From Candidatus Omnitrophota bacterium (lineage in GTDB: Bacteria > Hinthialibacterota > Hinthialibacteria > Hinthialibacterales > JAKPRU01), in NCBI GenBank assembly GCA_029570205.1, contig JAKQSI010000018.1:1-58640 (forward strand): 58,640 nucleotides of DNA, read 5' to 3'. A program made the translations under genes and the position numbers. The first letter of the stretch is position 1; each line of letters begins with the position of its first letter. The notes below the pieces were generated by a model. The model did no database searches and had not been told where the DNA came from. It saw nothing but the letters and a program-made list of their open reading frames with translations. This document shows positions 1-8,563 of the stretch, in pieces.

Positions 1-550
1 TTCAGACCCTGGATTCCGGCTTGCGCCGGAATGACGGTGAGGACGGGAATTGGGGTGGGGACGTGGGGCGGGATTATGATTCACCGGCAAGATGCCGGTG
101 CCACCCGGATATCGCGGCCTTCGGAGAACCGGATTGTCTGAACCGTGATTCGCAGGATTATGGGATGACCCTGATGAAGAAAAAGAAGGATAAAGAATAT
201 CGAGATAATCTTTAAATCAAGTAAATCAAGGTTCAGACAATGCCGTGAATCGTGGTTCAGACCCTGGATTCCGGCTTGCGCCGGAATGACGGTGAGGACG
301 GGAATTGGGGTGGGGACGTGGGGCGGGATTATGATTCACCGGCAAGATGCCGGTGCCACCCGGATATCGCGGCCTTTGGAGAACCGGATTGTCTGAACCA
401 TGATTCGCAGGATTATGGGATGACCCTGATGAAGAAAAAGAAGGATAAAGAATATCGAGATAATCCTCAAATCAAGTAGATCAAGGTTCAGACAATGCCG
501 TGAATCATGGTTCAGACCCCTGGATTCCGGATCAAGTCCGGAATGACGGT
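1..550. repeat. 255-bp tandem repeat, two full copies plus a partial third
   Basis: Positions 1-255 and 256-510 are nearly identical; the only differences I see are scattered single bases. A third copy begins at 511 and fades after about 35 bases. Each unit opens with a short inverted repeat (GGATTCCGG ... CCGGAATGAC) of the REP-like kind that also occurs singly at 522-546 and 991-1017. The open frames inside it are shared by both copies, lack ribosome binding sites and look non-coding. The first copy starts at the window edge, so the array may extend further left. Confidence 0.85.
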
Positions 551-628
551 TGGGACGGGCGAATTTCCATTCAGCGACAGGATGGCATTCTCTGTCAATG
601 CCCTTGGCCGAACAACCGATAAAGCATC

Positions 629-679
629 TCATCGCGCGTGGACAAGTTCGACACCCGTCCCATCGCGTGGAATCTTCAT
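629..679 (-). pseudogene. HicA-like toxin remnant (first 16 codons only)
   Basis: The start codon overlaps the stop of the upstream HicB-like gene in an ATGA arrangement, as in an intact two-gene toxin/antitoxin operon. The peptide begins MKIPRDGTGVELV, which matches the usual N-terminus of HicA-family mRNA interferases (MKIPRD.SG.EL), then stops after 16 residues. The dsRBD-like fold and its catalytic histidine, normally in the next 50 residues, are absent in every frame before the 255-bp repeat. I read it as a toxin truncated by deletion or repeat insertion. The family assignment rests on a very short match. Confidence 0.45.
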
Positions 680-882
680 AAGGCGATGATTTCCTCTCGG
701 ACAAAATACAGGCGAATCACACCCGGCTCTTGTCCCTCCTCGAAATGGCAGCGGACGGCATCGCGGACACGTTCCTGGAGTTGCGAGAGTTCATCGGCCT
801 CCGTGAAAATAGACTCCCCCAAAGCGCGGGCCGTATACCCGCCTTCAGGGGCTTCTTCCACAACAAAAACAATTTCATTCAT
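676..882 (-). CDS. HicB-like antitoxin, 68 aa
   Basis: This is a 68-residue protein starting at the ATG at 882 (MNEIVFVVEEAPEGGYTA). The pattern of a short beta-hairpin, then GGY.A.ALG..I.TE and a helix ending in a V.CHF-like segment, is typical of the partial RNase H-fold antitoxins of the HicB group, often mislabelled as a 2-oxoisovalerate dehydrogenase subunit. A longer frame starting 12 codons upstream is possible but unnecessary. Its partner toxin at 629-679 is truncated, so the protein is probably an orphan antitoxin or a repressor left behind. It is flanked on both sides by intergenic repeats. Confidence 0.6.
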   Translation of the reverse strand: MNEIVFVVEEAPEGGYTARALGESIFTEADELSQLQERVRDAVRCHFEEGQEPGVIRLYFVREEIIAL

Positions 883-990
883 GGTATTTCCTTGCCGCAG
901 GGAAATGCAAAGTTCCATACAACGGAATCTCTTGCAGGTCTTGTTGTATCACAATTCGCGGATTCGGATTCCCTCCGCCTGGCTTCGGCT

Positions 991-1017
991 GTCATTCCGG
1001 ACTTGATCAGGAATCCA
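991..1017. repeat. Dispersed REP-like palindrome
   Basis: An imperfect inverted repeat (CATTCCGGACTTGATCAGG AATCC) related, in opposite orientation, to the element at 522-546 and to the start of each 255-bp unit. Such ATTCCGG...CCGGAAT elements are common intergenic repeats and carry no gene. Confidence 0.6.
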
Positions 1018-1020
1018 GGA

Positions 1021-1086
1021 AAGGCGGCAGCTGACGCTGCCGCACTCCAAGGAAAGGCGGGAGCTGACGCTGCCGCACTCCAAGGC
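1021..1086. repeat. 33-bp direct repeat, two copies
   Basis: Two adjacent 33-base units (about 1021-1053 and 1054-1086) differ at one base. Each contains the inverted repeat GGCAGC-TGAC-GCTGCC. It lies just past the 3' end of the enolase-superfamily gene and may act as a hairpin in its transcript. Confidence 0.7.
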
Positions 1087-1142
1087 TCAGCGCGGCGGCA
1101 TAGCGAAGGGCAACGCCCTGGCAACCGGATTTAAACCATGAT

Positions 1143-2558
1143 TCACGGGCAAGAAGCCGACGGTTCCGGTAAGTCTCTCCGTATTTCATTAAGACGATAT
1201 CCGAATCCCGGCCCGTCGATGCTGGAAAGATCGAGATTTCCGTTTCGTCGTCGGTAGAGTCCCGGATGCACAACGGCCTCTGGCGCCGAGGCTTCCGGGT
1301 AAAACTGCATTGCGTTTGTTTCGACGCCCATAATCGTGCCCGCGTGCGCCGCAAGCAAGACATGCGGAATTTGCGCAAGCATGGGGTTGGTCAAATCCTG
1401 GACCATGAGTGTCATCCCATGCGCCTTGGCCCAGCACAAACTCAGCAGCGCGCCGGTTTGAGTTTTACACGTTTTCAGCGCAACTCCCGTCCAACCGAGC
1501 GACCGCCCCAAGCGGACGATTTTCCAGTCATGCGCGCTTTCATCCATGAACAAAGGCTTTCGCGCAGAAACACTGTGGACATCAATCGGGTTCTTTTCCA
1601 GATTGTAAGGGAACGGCTGTTCCACGTAAAGAATCTGTACGTAAATCCGGGGATGTTCCTCCATCAGCCTGTCCAGAATATCGTTCACATAAGCGGGATC
1701 GGTTACCGTGCAATTGAAATCGGCGCTGAGCCACCGGCAATTCTTCTCGATGGCGATCTTTCCCACCTCAACAAGGCGGATGTAATCCCAATCCGCATCA
1801 TTTCCTCTCAGTTTCACTTTCAGGCAATAGAGTCTGTCCCGTTCGATCCAGTCCGGCAACAGGACAGGATAACCGTCGTCAGGTTCCGTGCCGTCCAGTT
1901 CGGACTTGTGCAGCGGGTCTTTGCCGCCGACCAGGTGCCAGGCTGCTAACTGTTTCGGCGCGGGGAATACCAGAAAATGTTCGGGGTACTTACCCTTAAA
2001 CGAAACAGCAGATCCGCCCGCCGGGGTCAGATATCGGCTGAGATCCATATTCATGTATTCTGCGTTATAGGTACGGTAAACGGGAACTCCATGCAGATTC
2101 CCATAAGCATCGTGCAACGCGATATCGAACGCGGAGCAGCACACCAGCGCGGCCAGCCAGGGCATCGGCTCAGAATGCTCGCGCCATCTGTTGAACTCTT
2201 CCAGCAGGTCTTTCAGTTCTGTTTCCTGGAAAGCGTGCCCGATTTCCATCGGGTGGCCGTGGTGCGGGGTTTCGGTCCATGCCCGGGTCAACCGGATACA
2301 GAAGTTTTTCAGCGCCTGATGCCGTTCCTCATAAGGCAAAGCGCTGGGCCAAACCCATTGGACACTGAGCGGTGTTTCGCCCCATCCCTCCGCCCGGTTG
2401 CCATTCGGACCTTCAACGGTGAGTCGAGCGCGAGCGCAAGTAACATGGGTAAGGGTTTCCGCACCGAACTTCAGCGGAACACGGGTTTCGACAGGGAGAA
2501 AATATAAAGCCGCTCCGACCGGGCGCACATCCGTTTCTTTTGCCATAAGATTTCTCAC
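1143..2558 (-). CDS. Enolase-superfamily enzyme, muconate lactonizing/mandelate racemase type
   Basis: A 471-residue protein, longer than the usual 350-400 of the family. The capping N-terminal domain carries GWGET (58-62). The barrel shows the family's catalytic layout: a KxK pair (K247, K249), three metal-ligand acids (D280 in SADFN, E313 in YVEQPF, D339 in FMDES) and a later lysine (K362 or K365). These residues support proton abstraction next to a carboxylate; the substrate (dipeptide, sugar acid or other) cannot be told. The start used is a GTG at 2558 overlapping the stop of the GNAT gene by 4 bases, which suggests translational coupling; an ATG at 2546 is the alternative. Neither start has a clear ribosome binding site. 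Confidence 0.8.
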   Translation of the reverse strand: MRNLMAKETDVRPVGAALYFLPVETRVPLKFGAETLTHVTCARARLTVEGPNGNRAEGWGETPLSVQWVWPSALPYEERHQALKNFCIRLTRAWTETPHHGHPMEIGHAFQETELKDLLEEFNRWREHSEPMPWLAALVCCSAFDIALHDAYGNLHGVPVYRTYNAEYMNMDLSRYLTPAGGSAVSFKGKYPEHFLVFPAPKQLAAWHLVGGKDPLHKSELDGTEPDDGYPVLLPDWIERDRLYCLKVKLRGNDADWDYIRLVEVGKIAIEKNCRWLSADFNCTVTDPAYVNDILDRLMEEHPRIYVQILYVEQPFPYNLEKNPIDVHSVSARKPLFMDESAHDWKIVRLGRSLGWTGVALKTCKTQTGALLSLCWAKAHGMTLMVQDLTNPMLAQIPHVLLAAHAGTIMGVETNAMQFYPEASAPEAVVHPGLYRRRNGNLDLSSIDGPGFGYRLNEIRRDLPEPSASCP

Positions 2559-3442
2559 AAATTTTTTTCAAATACCCAAAACACCCGATAGACATGGGCG
2601 TTCACCGTGTTCAGGTAAAACGAGATCGGTCCCACCCACGGGATGATTGCCTCGGTGTGGCCCAAGCTGCGAATATCTGCCAGGCATCGTTTCAATAAGA
2701 TTTCGCCGATCTTGCAACCCCGGTATTCGGGGTCCGTTCCCATCGGTCCGAACCAACCGATTCCCTTGTTATTTCCCTCATAAACGGAGAACGCCACAAC
2801 CCGGTCCTCATCCAGTGCGATATGGACCGAAGGGGGATCGTTTTTGATCCCATTCTCGCATTCATATCGCCAGCTGGGCCAATGCTTCGCCACCATCTCA
2901 AACAGGGAATCCTGGTCCGCCTCCGTGATTCTTCGAACCGCCAGTCCCATCCGGGCAAGGCGATCCTCTTCCTGTTCCGTGGAGAGGTCCTGATCGAGAC
3001 GGCACAGCATATCCACCCGGTCATCCACTCTGGTGTACCCGCTCCGTTCAAACATGACAACCGCCTCCGTATAGCGTGGGTCGATTCCGGCGGAGAGATA
3101 GTTCGGCACGCAATCCATTGTGCGAATTTTTTTCGCCCCATCCGAACGAAACCGCTCCTCCAACTCTTTCAGCAGCGCCTTGGCGTATCCCCGGCGGCGG
3201 AACTGGGGGTGTGTCGCAAATACCTTGATCCATCCGGTCTTTTCGTCATCCACATGCCCGACCATGAATGAGACAATTTGCCCGTCTTTCAGAGCCTTGA
3301 GAGAGTGATCGGGGCGGTAATGCGGCTCCTCGAAGATTTTCTCAGCGATAATCGACGCCGTGATTCTATCGTAGATCAGCGATTCACGGGCAATTTCTGT
3401 AAGGGCGGGGAGATCTTCGTAGCAAATCGTTTTCAGGTCCAT
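2555..3442 (-). CDS. Tandem-domain GNAT family N-acetyltransferase
   Basis: A 295-residue protein with two GNAT folds. The N-terminal domain has the acetyl-CoA loop RRRGYAKALL (about 82-91); the C-terminal domain has a weaker version, YRGCKIGEILL, preceded by GPMGTDPE. Double-GNAT enzymes often keep catalysis in one half and use the other for binding. The substrate is unknown. It is followed by, and overlaps, the enolase-superfamily gene, so the pair probably acts on one small molecule or peptide-like compound; that is inference from context. Confidence 0.8.
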   Translation of the reverse strand: MDLKTICYEDLPALTEIARESLIYDRITASIIAEKIFEEPHYRPDHSLKALKDGQIVSFMVGHVDDEKTGWIKVFATHPQFRRRGYAKALLKELEERFRSDGAKKIRTMDCVPNYLSAGIDPRYTEAVVMFERSGYTRVDDRVDMLCRLDQDLSTEQEEDRLARMGLAVRRITEADQDSLFEMVAKHWPSWRYECENGIKNDPPSVHIALDEDRVVAFSVYEGNNKGIGWFGPMGTDPEYRGCKIGEILLKRCLADIRSLGHTEAIIPWVGPISFYLNTVNAHVYRVFWVFEKNL

Positions 3443-3527
3443 GATTCTCTTTATTGACGACTTCTATTGAACTTTTTACCCAAAGGAATACATGATACTG
3501 AAGGTAGTCTCCTGCTTGAAGAGAGAA

Positions 3528-3580
3528 GGGGGCAACCGCAGGGGGTTGCCCCTGCGACCCGGCAGGGCAGTTGCCCCTGG
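3528..3580. repeat. GGGGCAAC / GTTGCCCC intergenic hairpin repeat
   Basis: An 8-bp inverted repeat (3529-3536 with 3545-3552), followed by a further TTGCCCC copy at 3571-3577. It lies between the divergently transcribed GNAT and MscS genes. It resembles dispersed hairpin repeats seen elsewhere in the window; no protein-coding signal is seen here. Confidence 0.6.
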
Positions 3581-3638
3581 GATCTGGTGGGGCGGGTCTC
3601 CGCGCCTGCTCTAAAACCGGGTCCGGGAAAGACAAGGA

Positions 3639-5036
3639 ATGAAACGCATCATCCTCAATCCGCTAGTGCTGCTGTTCACTATTCTCATTCTGTCGGCCGG
3701 TTTGCAGACATACGCCGGTCCGCAGTTAAGCCCATTTCCCGCGACACCTGAAATTGCCCCGTCCACAGTGGAGTCGAGCACTCGGCCGGCGGATATTCTC
3801 GACGCGGCGGATACGATGACCCAGAGAATAGTGGGGAGTGTTTCAGAAACCATTGTCGCCGCCAAAGACCTGCTTGTGGGGGCAGCGGGGGGGGAACAGT
3901 CCACACTCGGGGTTCTGATGGGAAGTTTCCTCTCCATTTTTACTATGGAGTTGCTCGACCGTCCGTTGTGGCTGTATATTCTCTCGTTGTTCATCGTCCT
4001 GGCCGCGTTCTTTTTCCGCCGCGTGGTAGCACGACTCTTCGGGCTTCTGTTACAGAGATTGGCGGCCCGGACTAAGACGAGCCTGGATGACCACGCCGTG
4101 AAAGCCATTTTGCCGTGTCTGCAATTTGCAGTTACATTGCTGGGGGTCTACGTTGCGCTCCAGGTTTTCTTTGCAGGCCAGCCGATACCGGTTCCGCCGG
4201 TGACTGCCCTGGACTGGTTCCGCCAGTTTTTCCGATCCGTGCTTTATCTGCTGCTTTTGGGTAACGCGGCGTGGGTCCTGATGAATCTGACGGATGTGGT
4301 GGTGACCTGGATATCCCATTGGTCGGCGAGGACGGATTTCACGATCGATGAAACCTTTTTGCCGATCGGTCGACGGATCATCAAGTGGTTCATCATTATT
4401 GCGGCGTTCCTGCAAGCGTTGGATTATCTGGAGTTCGATGCCGTGGTCAACAGCCTGTTGGCGGCAGCGGGAATCGGCGGTCTGGCAGTCGGTCTAGCCG
4501 CGCAGGACACAATCAAGAACTTCTTTGGCTCCGTCGTGCTTCTGCTGGATCGCCCTTTTTCATCGGGGGATATGATTGTTGCCGGCAACGCAGAGGGGGA
4601 GGTTGAAAGTGTCGGCCTGCGAAGTACAAGAATCCGCACTTTCGAAAAGACGTTGGTAACGATCCCCAATTCCTCTATTGTGGACCGCGATATTGAAAAC
4701 CTGTCGCGTCGTCCGGTGCGACGGGTGAACATGACCATCGGTGTTACCTATTCGACCAAGCCGGAGGAAATGGAAAGCCTCCTCCAACGGATTAAGGATT
4801 TGCTTCGCAACGATCCGGGAGTCTGGCAGGGACTCATGCTGGTGCGGTTTCAGAATTTTGGCCCCAGTTCGCTCGAGATTCTTCTGTACTATTTTACGAG
4901 ATCGACAAATTGGGATGAATACCTGGAGGTTCGGGAACGCATCAATCTGGGGATTATGCGGATTATCGAAGAGATGGGGCTGGAAATTGCTTTTCCAACA
5001 CAGACAATACATTTGTTTCAGGAAGAAAAAAACTAG
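3639..5036 (+). CDS. MscS-family mechanosensitive ion channel
   Basis: A 465-residue inner-membrane channel that releases ions and small solutes on hypo-osmotic shock. It has a signal-peptide-like N-terminus (1-26), a periplasmic stretch, then five hydrophobic segments. The pore-lining TM3 motif AAAGIGGLAVGLAAQD and the following NFFGS are at about 272-300, and the cytoplasmic beta domain follows (RPFSSGDMI, VTIPNSSI). The extended N-terminus makes it longer than E. coli MscS (286 aa). It is monocistronic, between a divergent GNAT gene and a convergent flagellin gene, with a shared terminator downstream. Confidence 0.92.
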   Translation: MKRIILNPLVLLFTILILSAGLQTYAGPQLSPFPATPEIAPSTVESSTRPADILDAADTMTQRIVGSVSETIVAAKDLLVGAAGGEQSTLGVLMGSFLSIFTMELLDRPLWLYILSLFIVLAAFFFRRVVARLFGLLLQRLAARTKTSLDDHAVKAILPCLQFAVTLLGVYVALQVFFAGQPIPVPPVTALDWFRQFFRSVLYLLLLGNAAWVLMNLTDVVVTWISHWSARTDFTIDETFLPIGRRIIKWFIIIAAFLQALDYLEFDAVVNSLLAAAGIGGLAVGLAAQDTIKNFFGSVVLLLDRPFSSGDMIVAGNAEGEVESVGLRSTRIRTFEKTLVTIPNSSIVDRDIENLSRRPVRRVNMTIGVTYSTKPEEMESLLQRIKDLLRNDPGVWQGLMLVRFQNFGPSSLEILLYYFTRSTNWDEYLEVRERINLGIMRIIEEMGLEIAFPTQTIHLFQEEKN

Positions 5037-5151
5037 ATTTGTCCGGTTTTTCCGAGGGATCGGACTTATTGAGGAAATTTCTCCCTTCGGTTGGAACGCC
5101 AAAGTGGTTGTCATTCCGACGAATGTGATGGATGTCGGTAGACCATGGCCA

Positions 5152-5200
5152 AAAACGCCGGCGGGTGGCCGTCGTGACACGAGCCACCCGCTTGTGCGCT
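5152..5200. terminator. Bidirectional stem-loop terminator between mscS and flagellin A
   Basis: A 9-bp inverted repeat, GCGGGTGGC (5161-5169) with GCCACCCGC (5183-5191). On the minus strand it is followed by CGGCGTTTTT and on the plus strand by a TTCTTCTTCTTCT tract. It can therefore end both the MscS (+) and flagellin A (-) transcripts, which converge here. Confidence 0.75.
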
Positions 5201-5225
5201 TCTTCTTCTTCTCTCCAAAGACCGC

Positions 5226-7781
5226 TTACCCTCCGAGTAGCGCCAGGAATCCCTGCGAGATGAAGTTGGCCTGGGCCAGAACCGAGGTTCCTGCTTGCAG
5301 CATGATCTGGTTCTTGGTGAACTCGCTGGATTCTTTTGCAATATCGGCATCTTTGAGACGCGACTGAGCCGCTGTCAGGTTTTCCGATGAGACCGAGAGA
5401 TTGGCCACGGTGGATTCGAGGCGGTTGGTTGCCGCGCCCAAAAGTGACCGGGTTCGGTTCACTTGATCCAGCGCCTCATCGATGATCCGGAGACCCTCGT
5501 TGACGCCGGTAACGGTGGTAATATCGATATCCGACACCGTGCGCCCGCTGCCTTCGCCGAATCCGAGGTTCTTTGCGGTGAGATCCCCAATGCTGAACTG
5601 GAAGTTCTGTTCGGAATAAGCGCCGATGTGGAAGTTCATGGACTTATTGACGGTGGAGATCACGATGGTGGTTCCGGGATCCGGTTCGCCGCTGTTGTCC
5701 TTGGTGACATCGAGGATGGCATCAAAATCAACGGTCATATACCGTGCGACCCCTTCGCGGGCTGTGCCGTTATCGATAAACACAACATCCTGGTCACCGT
5801 TCTGGAAAGTGACACCCACACCGCCGTTCAGCCGCCCGATATATTCCTGGGCCTCTACTTCAAGGATGTCTTTGCCGACCGAGAATCCGCTTCCCACACG
5901 GAGGGTGACCTGCGGCGTCGGCACTTTATCCACGGTGGATTCGGGGCCATAGAGGGTAAGGACCGTGCCCGCTTCCGCACGCACCGCCTGCCCGCCGTTT
6001 ACCCGGAATGTTGCCGCTTCGGCAAAGCCTTCCACCATCAGGGCCGCATCGTCCTGAATCGTGACGTGTGCCGCGGTGAGATCAATCAGGAACTTATTCT
6101 GGTTGAATGTCAATGTGAACGAAGTCAGACTGTTGGTGATTCCAATGTCATCGGTCAGTCGGATGGTTCCGCTGCTGCTGAACGTGAACTGGGAGAGTTC
6201 AAAGCGCGTGCGATCTCCATCGTTGACCTCCAGCGTTCCCGCGTACGCGGTATAGGAGCGGGTCCGGTAATTGATCTCTTCCAGCAGACCGGAAATGGAC
6301 TGGAACCGGAAGTCATTGTAGGCCGTGTCGGAACTGGCGGTGAGTGTGGAATCCAGGGTGAATGTGGAGGCAAACGTGCTTCCATCTACTTCCACGCCGG
6401 TCAACGTGATCGTGCTGTTGTTAAACAGAGTGACCCCGCCGGTATACTTGCCTTCCACAAAAGTGCCGTTGAGAACCAGAGCGCTGTTGACGGCGCCCAA
6501 TGATGCAGTCCGGGCAAGGATAACCCCGTTGCGGTCGGTCCAGCTGATCAGGGATTCCGTGACGCGTTGTTGTGCGCCGACCACATCTTCCACCGTGATG
6601 GTGAACTGGCCGGTGTCGAAAGTCGAACCGGTAATCGCGACTACCGCATTTCCGACCTTGCCGGCGCCGGATAGAATGCTGGCTTCGCCGATCTGTCCGC
6701 GTGTAACTCCCTCGGCCTTGGCGATGAATTCGCCGTTCCCGGAAGAGCGCACGGCATAGATATTGATACTGGCTTGCGAAAATGTGGTAGTGCTGTTCCG
6801 GAGGATCAGCCGTCCCGCATTGGCGCCTGTCCCCATGACGGCGGTAATCCGGTAGGCTTGCGGGACATCGGATGTGGACGTAACGCCCCATTGCGCCCTT
6901 TCGGCAATTTCAATCTGCTTATTGATAGCGTCTATCAAATCGCCAAGGTCATAAACAGAGGCGACAGAAATGGCTCCGCCAAACCGCGTTACACCATCTG
7001 AGAGCACTCCCTGGAATCCGATGGTATCCTCGCTGTACAGCGAAACCCCCTGGAAATACGCCGAGGTCAGTGCGGTGGTTACGGTGGCGTTCGCACCGTC
7101 GATGGTTACCGTTGTGGTCCAGTGCCCCAGGGACACCGCGATATCGGTCTGGTCCACAATCCCCATATTGATGGTTTGTTTCTCCAGCTGACCTTCGCCG
7201 GAGACGATCTGCTCGGAGCCTTCTCTTGTTTTCACGATATTGAGAAAGTTCAGACCGTCGGCCAGCGTATTGCCGGTTGGAGACTGATCGATGCAGATTC
7301 CATAAGTTTGCGGCCCGTCCTGTCCCGGTTTGATATTGGACGTGATCTTGAAGTCACCGTTAAGCAAGCGGTTGGTGTTGAACTGAGTGGTTTCGGCGAT
7401 ACGAGTGATCTCGTCGATGCTCTGAAACACCTCGTCCTGCAAAGCCTGGCGGGCCTGGATGTCGTTGACACCTGTATTTCCGGCCTGGATGGCAAGAACA
7501 CGCATCCGGTTCAAGCGAACGGTGATTTCCTCCAAGGCGCCTTCCGCCACATTGATCAGGTTGATCCCATCTTGCGCGTTGTCGATGGCGCGGTTGAGAC
7601 CCATGACCTGTGATTGAAGCCGGGTTGCCACGGTCATGCCGGCGGCGTCATCGCCCGCGCGGTTGATCCGCAAACCGGACGACAATCGCTCGATGGATTT
7701 CTGTAATTTGACCTGGGTGGCGGCCAGATTTCGGTTGGTGTTAATGGCACCGATATTGTTGTTGATTCGTGAAAGACTCAT
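5226..7781 (-). CDS. Large flagellin A (851 aa)
   Basis: Flagellar filament subunit exported by the flagellar type III system. The D0/D1 N-terminus (MSLSRINNNIGAINTNRN, GLRINRAGDDAAG) and C-terminus (NRLESTVANLS, TKNQIMLQAGTSVLAQAN) are typical. Between them lies a surface domain of about 570 residues, two to three times that of common flagellins. The start at 7781 fits the conserved MSL N-terminus and a strong GGAGG; the 30 extra upstream codons of the open frame lie in the leader. It has exactly the same length as flagellin B and is colinear with it (for example the DTGQFTITVEDVVGAQQR and FNNSTITLTG segments), which shows duplication. A leader hairpin precedes it, and it is last of three paralogues in transcription direction. 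Confidence 0.95.
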   Translation of the reverse strand: MSLSRINNNIGAINTNRNLAATQVKLQKSIERLSSGLRINRAGDDAAGMTVATRLQSQVMGLNRAIDNAQDGINLINVAEGALEEITVRLNRMRVLAIQAGNTGVNDIQARQALQDEVFQSIDEITRIAETTQFNTNRLLNGDFKITSNIKPGQDGPQTYGICIDQSPTGNTLADGLNFLNIVKTREGSEQIVSGEGQLEKQTINMGIVDQTDIAVSLGHWTTTVTIDGANATVTTALTSAYFQGVSLYSEDTIGFQGVLSDGVTRFGGAISVASVYDLGDLIDAINKQIEIAERAQWGVTSTSDVPQAYRITAVMGTGANAGRLILRNSTTTFSQASINIYAVRSSGNGEFIAKAEGVTRGQIGEASILSGAGKVGNAVVAITGSTFDTGQFTITVEDVVGAQQRVTESLISWTDRNGVILARTASLGAVNSALVLNGTFVEGKYTGGVTLFNNSTITLTGVEVDGSTFASTFTLDSTLTASSDTAYNDFRFQSISGLLEEINYRTRSYTAYAGTLEVNDGDRTRFELSQFTFSSSGTIRLTDDIGITNSLTSFTLTFNQNKFLIDLTAAHVTIQDDAALMVEGFAEAATFRVNGGQAVRAEAGTVLTLYGPESTVDKVPTPQVTLRVGSGFSVGKDILEVEAQEYIGRLNGGVGVTFQNGDQDVVFIDNGTAREGVARYMTVDFDAILDVTKDNSGEPDPGTTIVISTVNKSMNFHIGAYSEQNFQFSIGDLTAKNLGFGEGSGRTVSDIDITTVTGVNEGLRIIDEALDQVNRTRSLLGAATNRLESTVANLSVSSENLTAAQSRLKDADIAKESSEFTKNQIMLQAGTSVLAQANFISQGFLALLGG

Positions 7782-7788
7782 GGTCGTT

Positions 7789-7825
7789 CCTCCGTGACTC
7801 GTACGGTCGGCGTCTATGCCGACCG
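7789..7825 (-). promoter_or_regulatory. Flagellin A leader hairpin, degenerate CsrA-like site
   Basis: In the transcript an 8-bp stem (7804-7811 with 7818-7825, CGGUCGGC/GCCGACCG) closes a six-base loop, AUAGAC. The Shine-Dalgarno ACGGAGGA begins at 7795. The loop AGA lies 22 nt from the GGA of the SD, the same spacing as in flagellins B and C, but the loop GGA has become AGA. The architecture is conserved while the likely upstream protein-binding site is degraded. Confidence 0.55.
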
Positions 7826-8563
7826 GTGTAAGATGATTCTGCCGGATCGGACCGGCACGGCGGGGATGCACGGGTTTCAGTCCGCCGGAAGATTCTTCTT
7901 CCGCAAAGCAGCCGCCGTTCGGAATTGGAGTCGGGAATCACTTCAGAAGGAACCGAGAGAGTAGTTGTCCGATCCGGGCCACAGTCTGACAGTACGGTCC
8001 CGGGAGTGGGTCCTATTGACCTCCATCGGAATCCGTCCGCCGGACTACGCCCCGGAGCGGACCTGCGGTCCTTTCCTGCCTCATGATTCCCGCCGCGTGG
8101 CGCAATTCCACACCACGCTGAGACCTGAAGGAGATCGGCCTTCAGACCGAAGAAAATTTGATCGGTCCTCCTTTCGATTCCTCCATCCCGACAAATCGCG
8201 CACGGTTCCTCCAAACCGCACGTCGATCCGTCGAAGACGGATGTTCTGCTGTCGATCTATTCGCTTACAGGCTGGAAGCCTGTGCAATCCGTCCAACCCC
8301 TACCGAACCTCCACCTGGCTTGGGGGAGGAACATCTCCCCCAAAGTTTGGGGGAGACACAGAGGGGGTTGTGCGTGTCTTTCACCCCATTTTGCGCATTC
8401 CGAAAGATGGGGCTTGGATCCATTCATCTTGAGCGATACATGAACCAAGGCCTGTCTCTCCGACTCGAATTCACCGGATTCGCCCGTTCGGGGCGGCTTC
8501 AGCGCCCCCGCCGCCGGAGGGGGGAGGCTCCGAACGCGGGGACGTTGATTCTGGTGTGAGCGA
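7826..8563. other. Non-coding spacer between flagellins A and B, with hairpin repeats
   Basis: About 740 bases with no convincing gene. It must hold the flagellin A promoter and the end of flagellin B. I looked for sigma-28 and sigma-54 consensus pairs on the minus strand and found only weak matches, so none is annotated. Around 8318-8385 lies a dispersed repeat with GGGGGAG / CTCCCCC inverted repeats followed by a CACAGAGGGGGTTGTGCG-type end; a related element recurs near 43,165 in reverse orientation. Confidence 0.6.

Noticed and set aside
336-704. Minus-strand 122-residue open frame over the repeats
   Set aside because: It spans the 255-bp tandem repeat and the toxin stump in another frame, with no start signal.
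5463-6503. Plus-strand 346-residue open frame within flagellin A
   Set aside because: Shadow frame of a well-supported flagellin; a similar shadow occurs at the same place in flagellin B.
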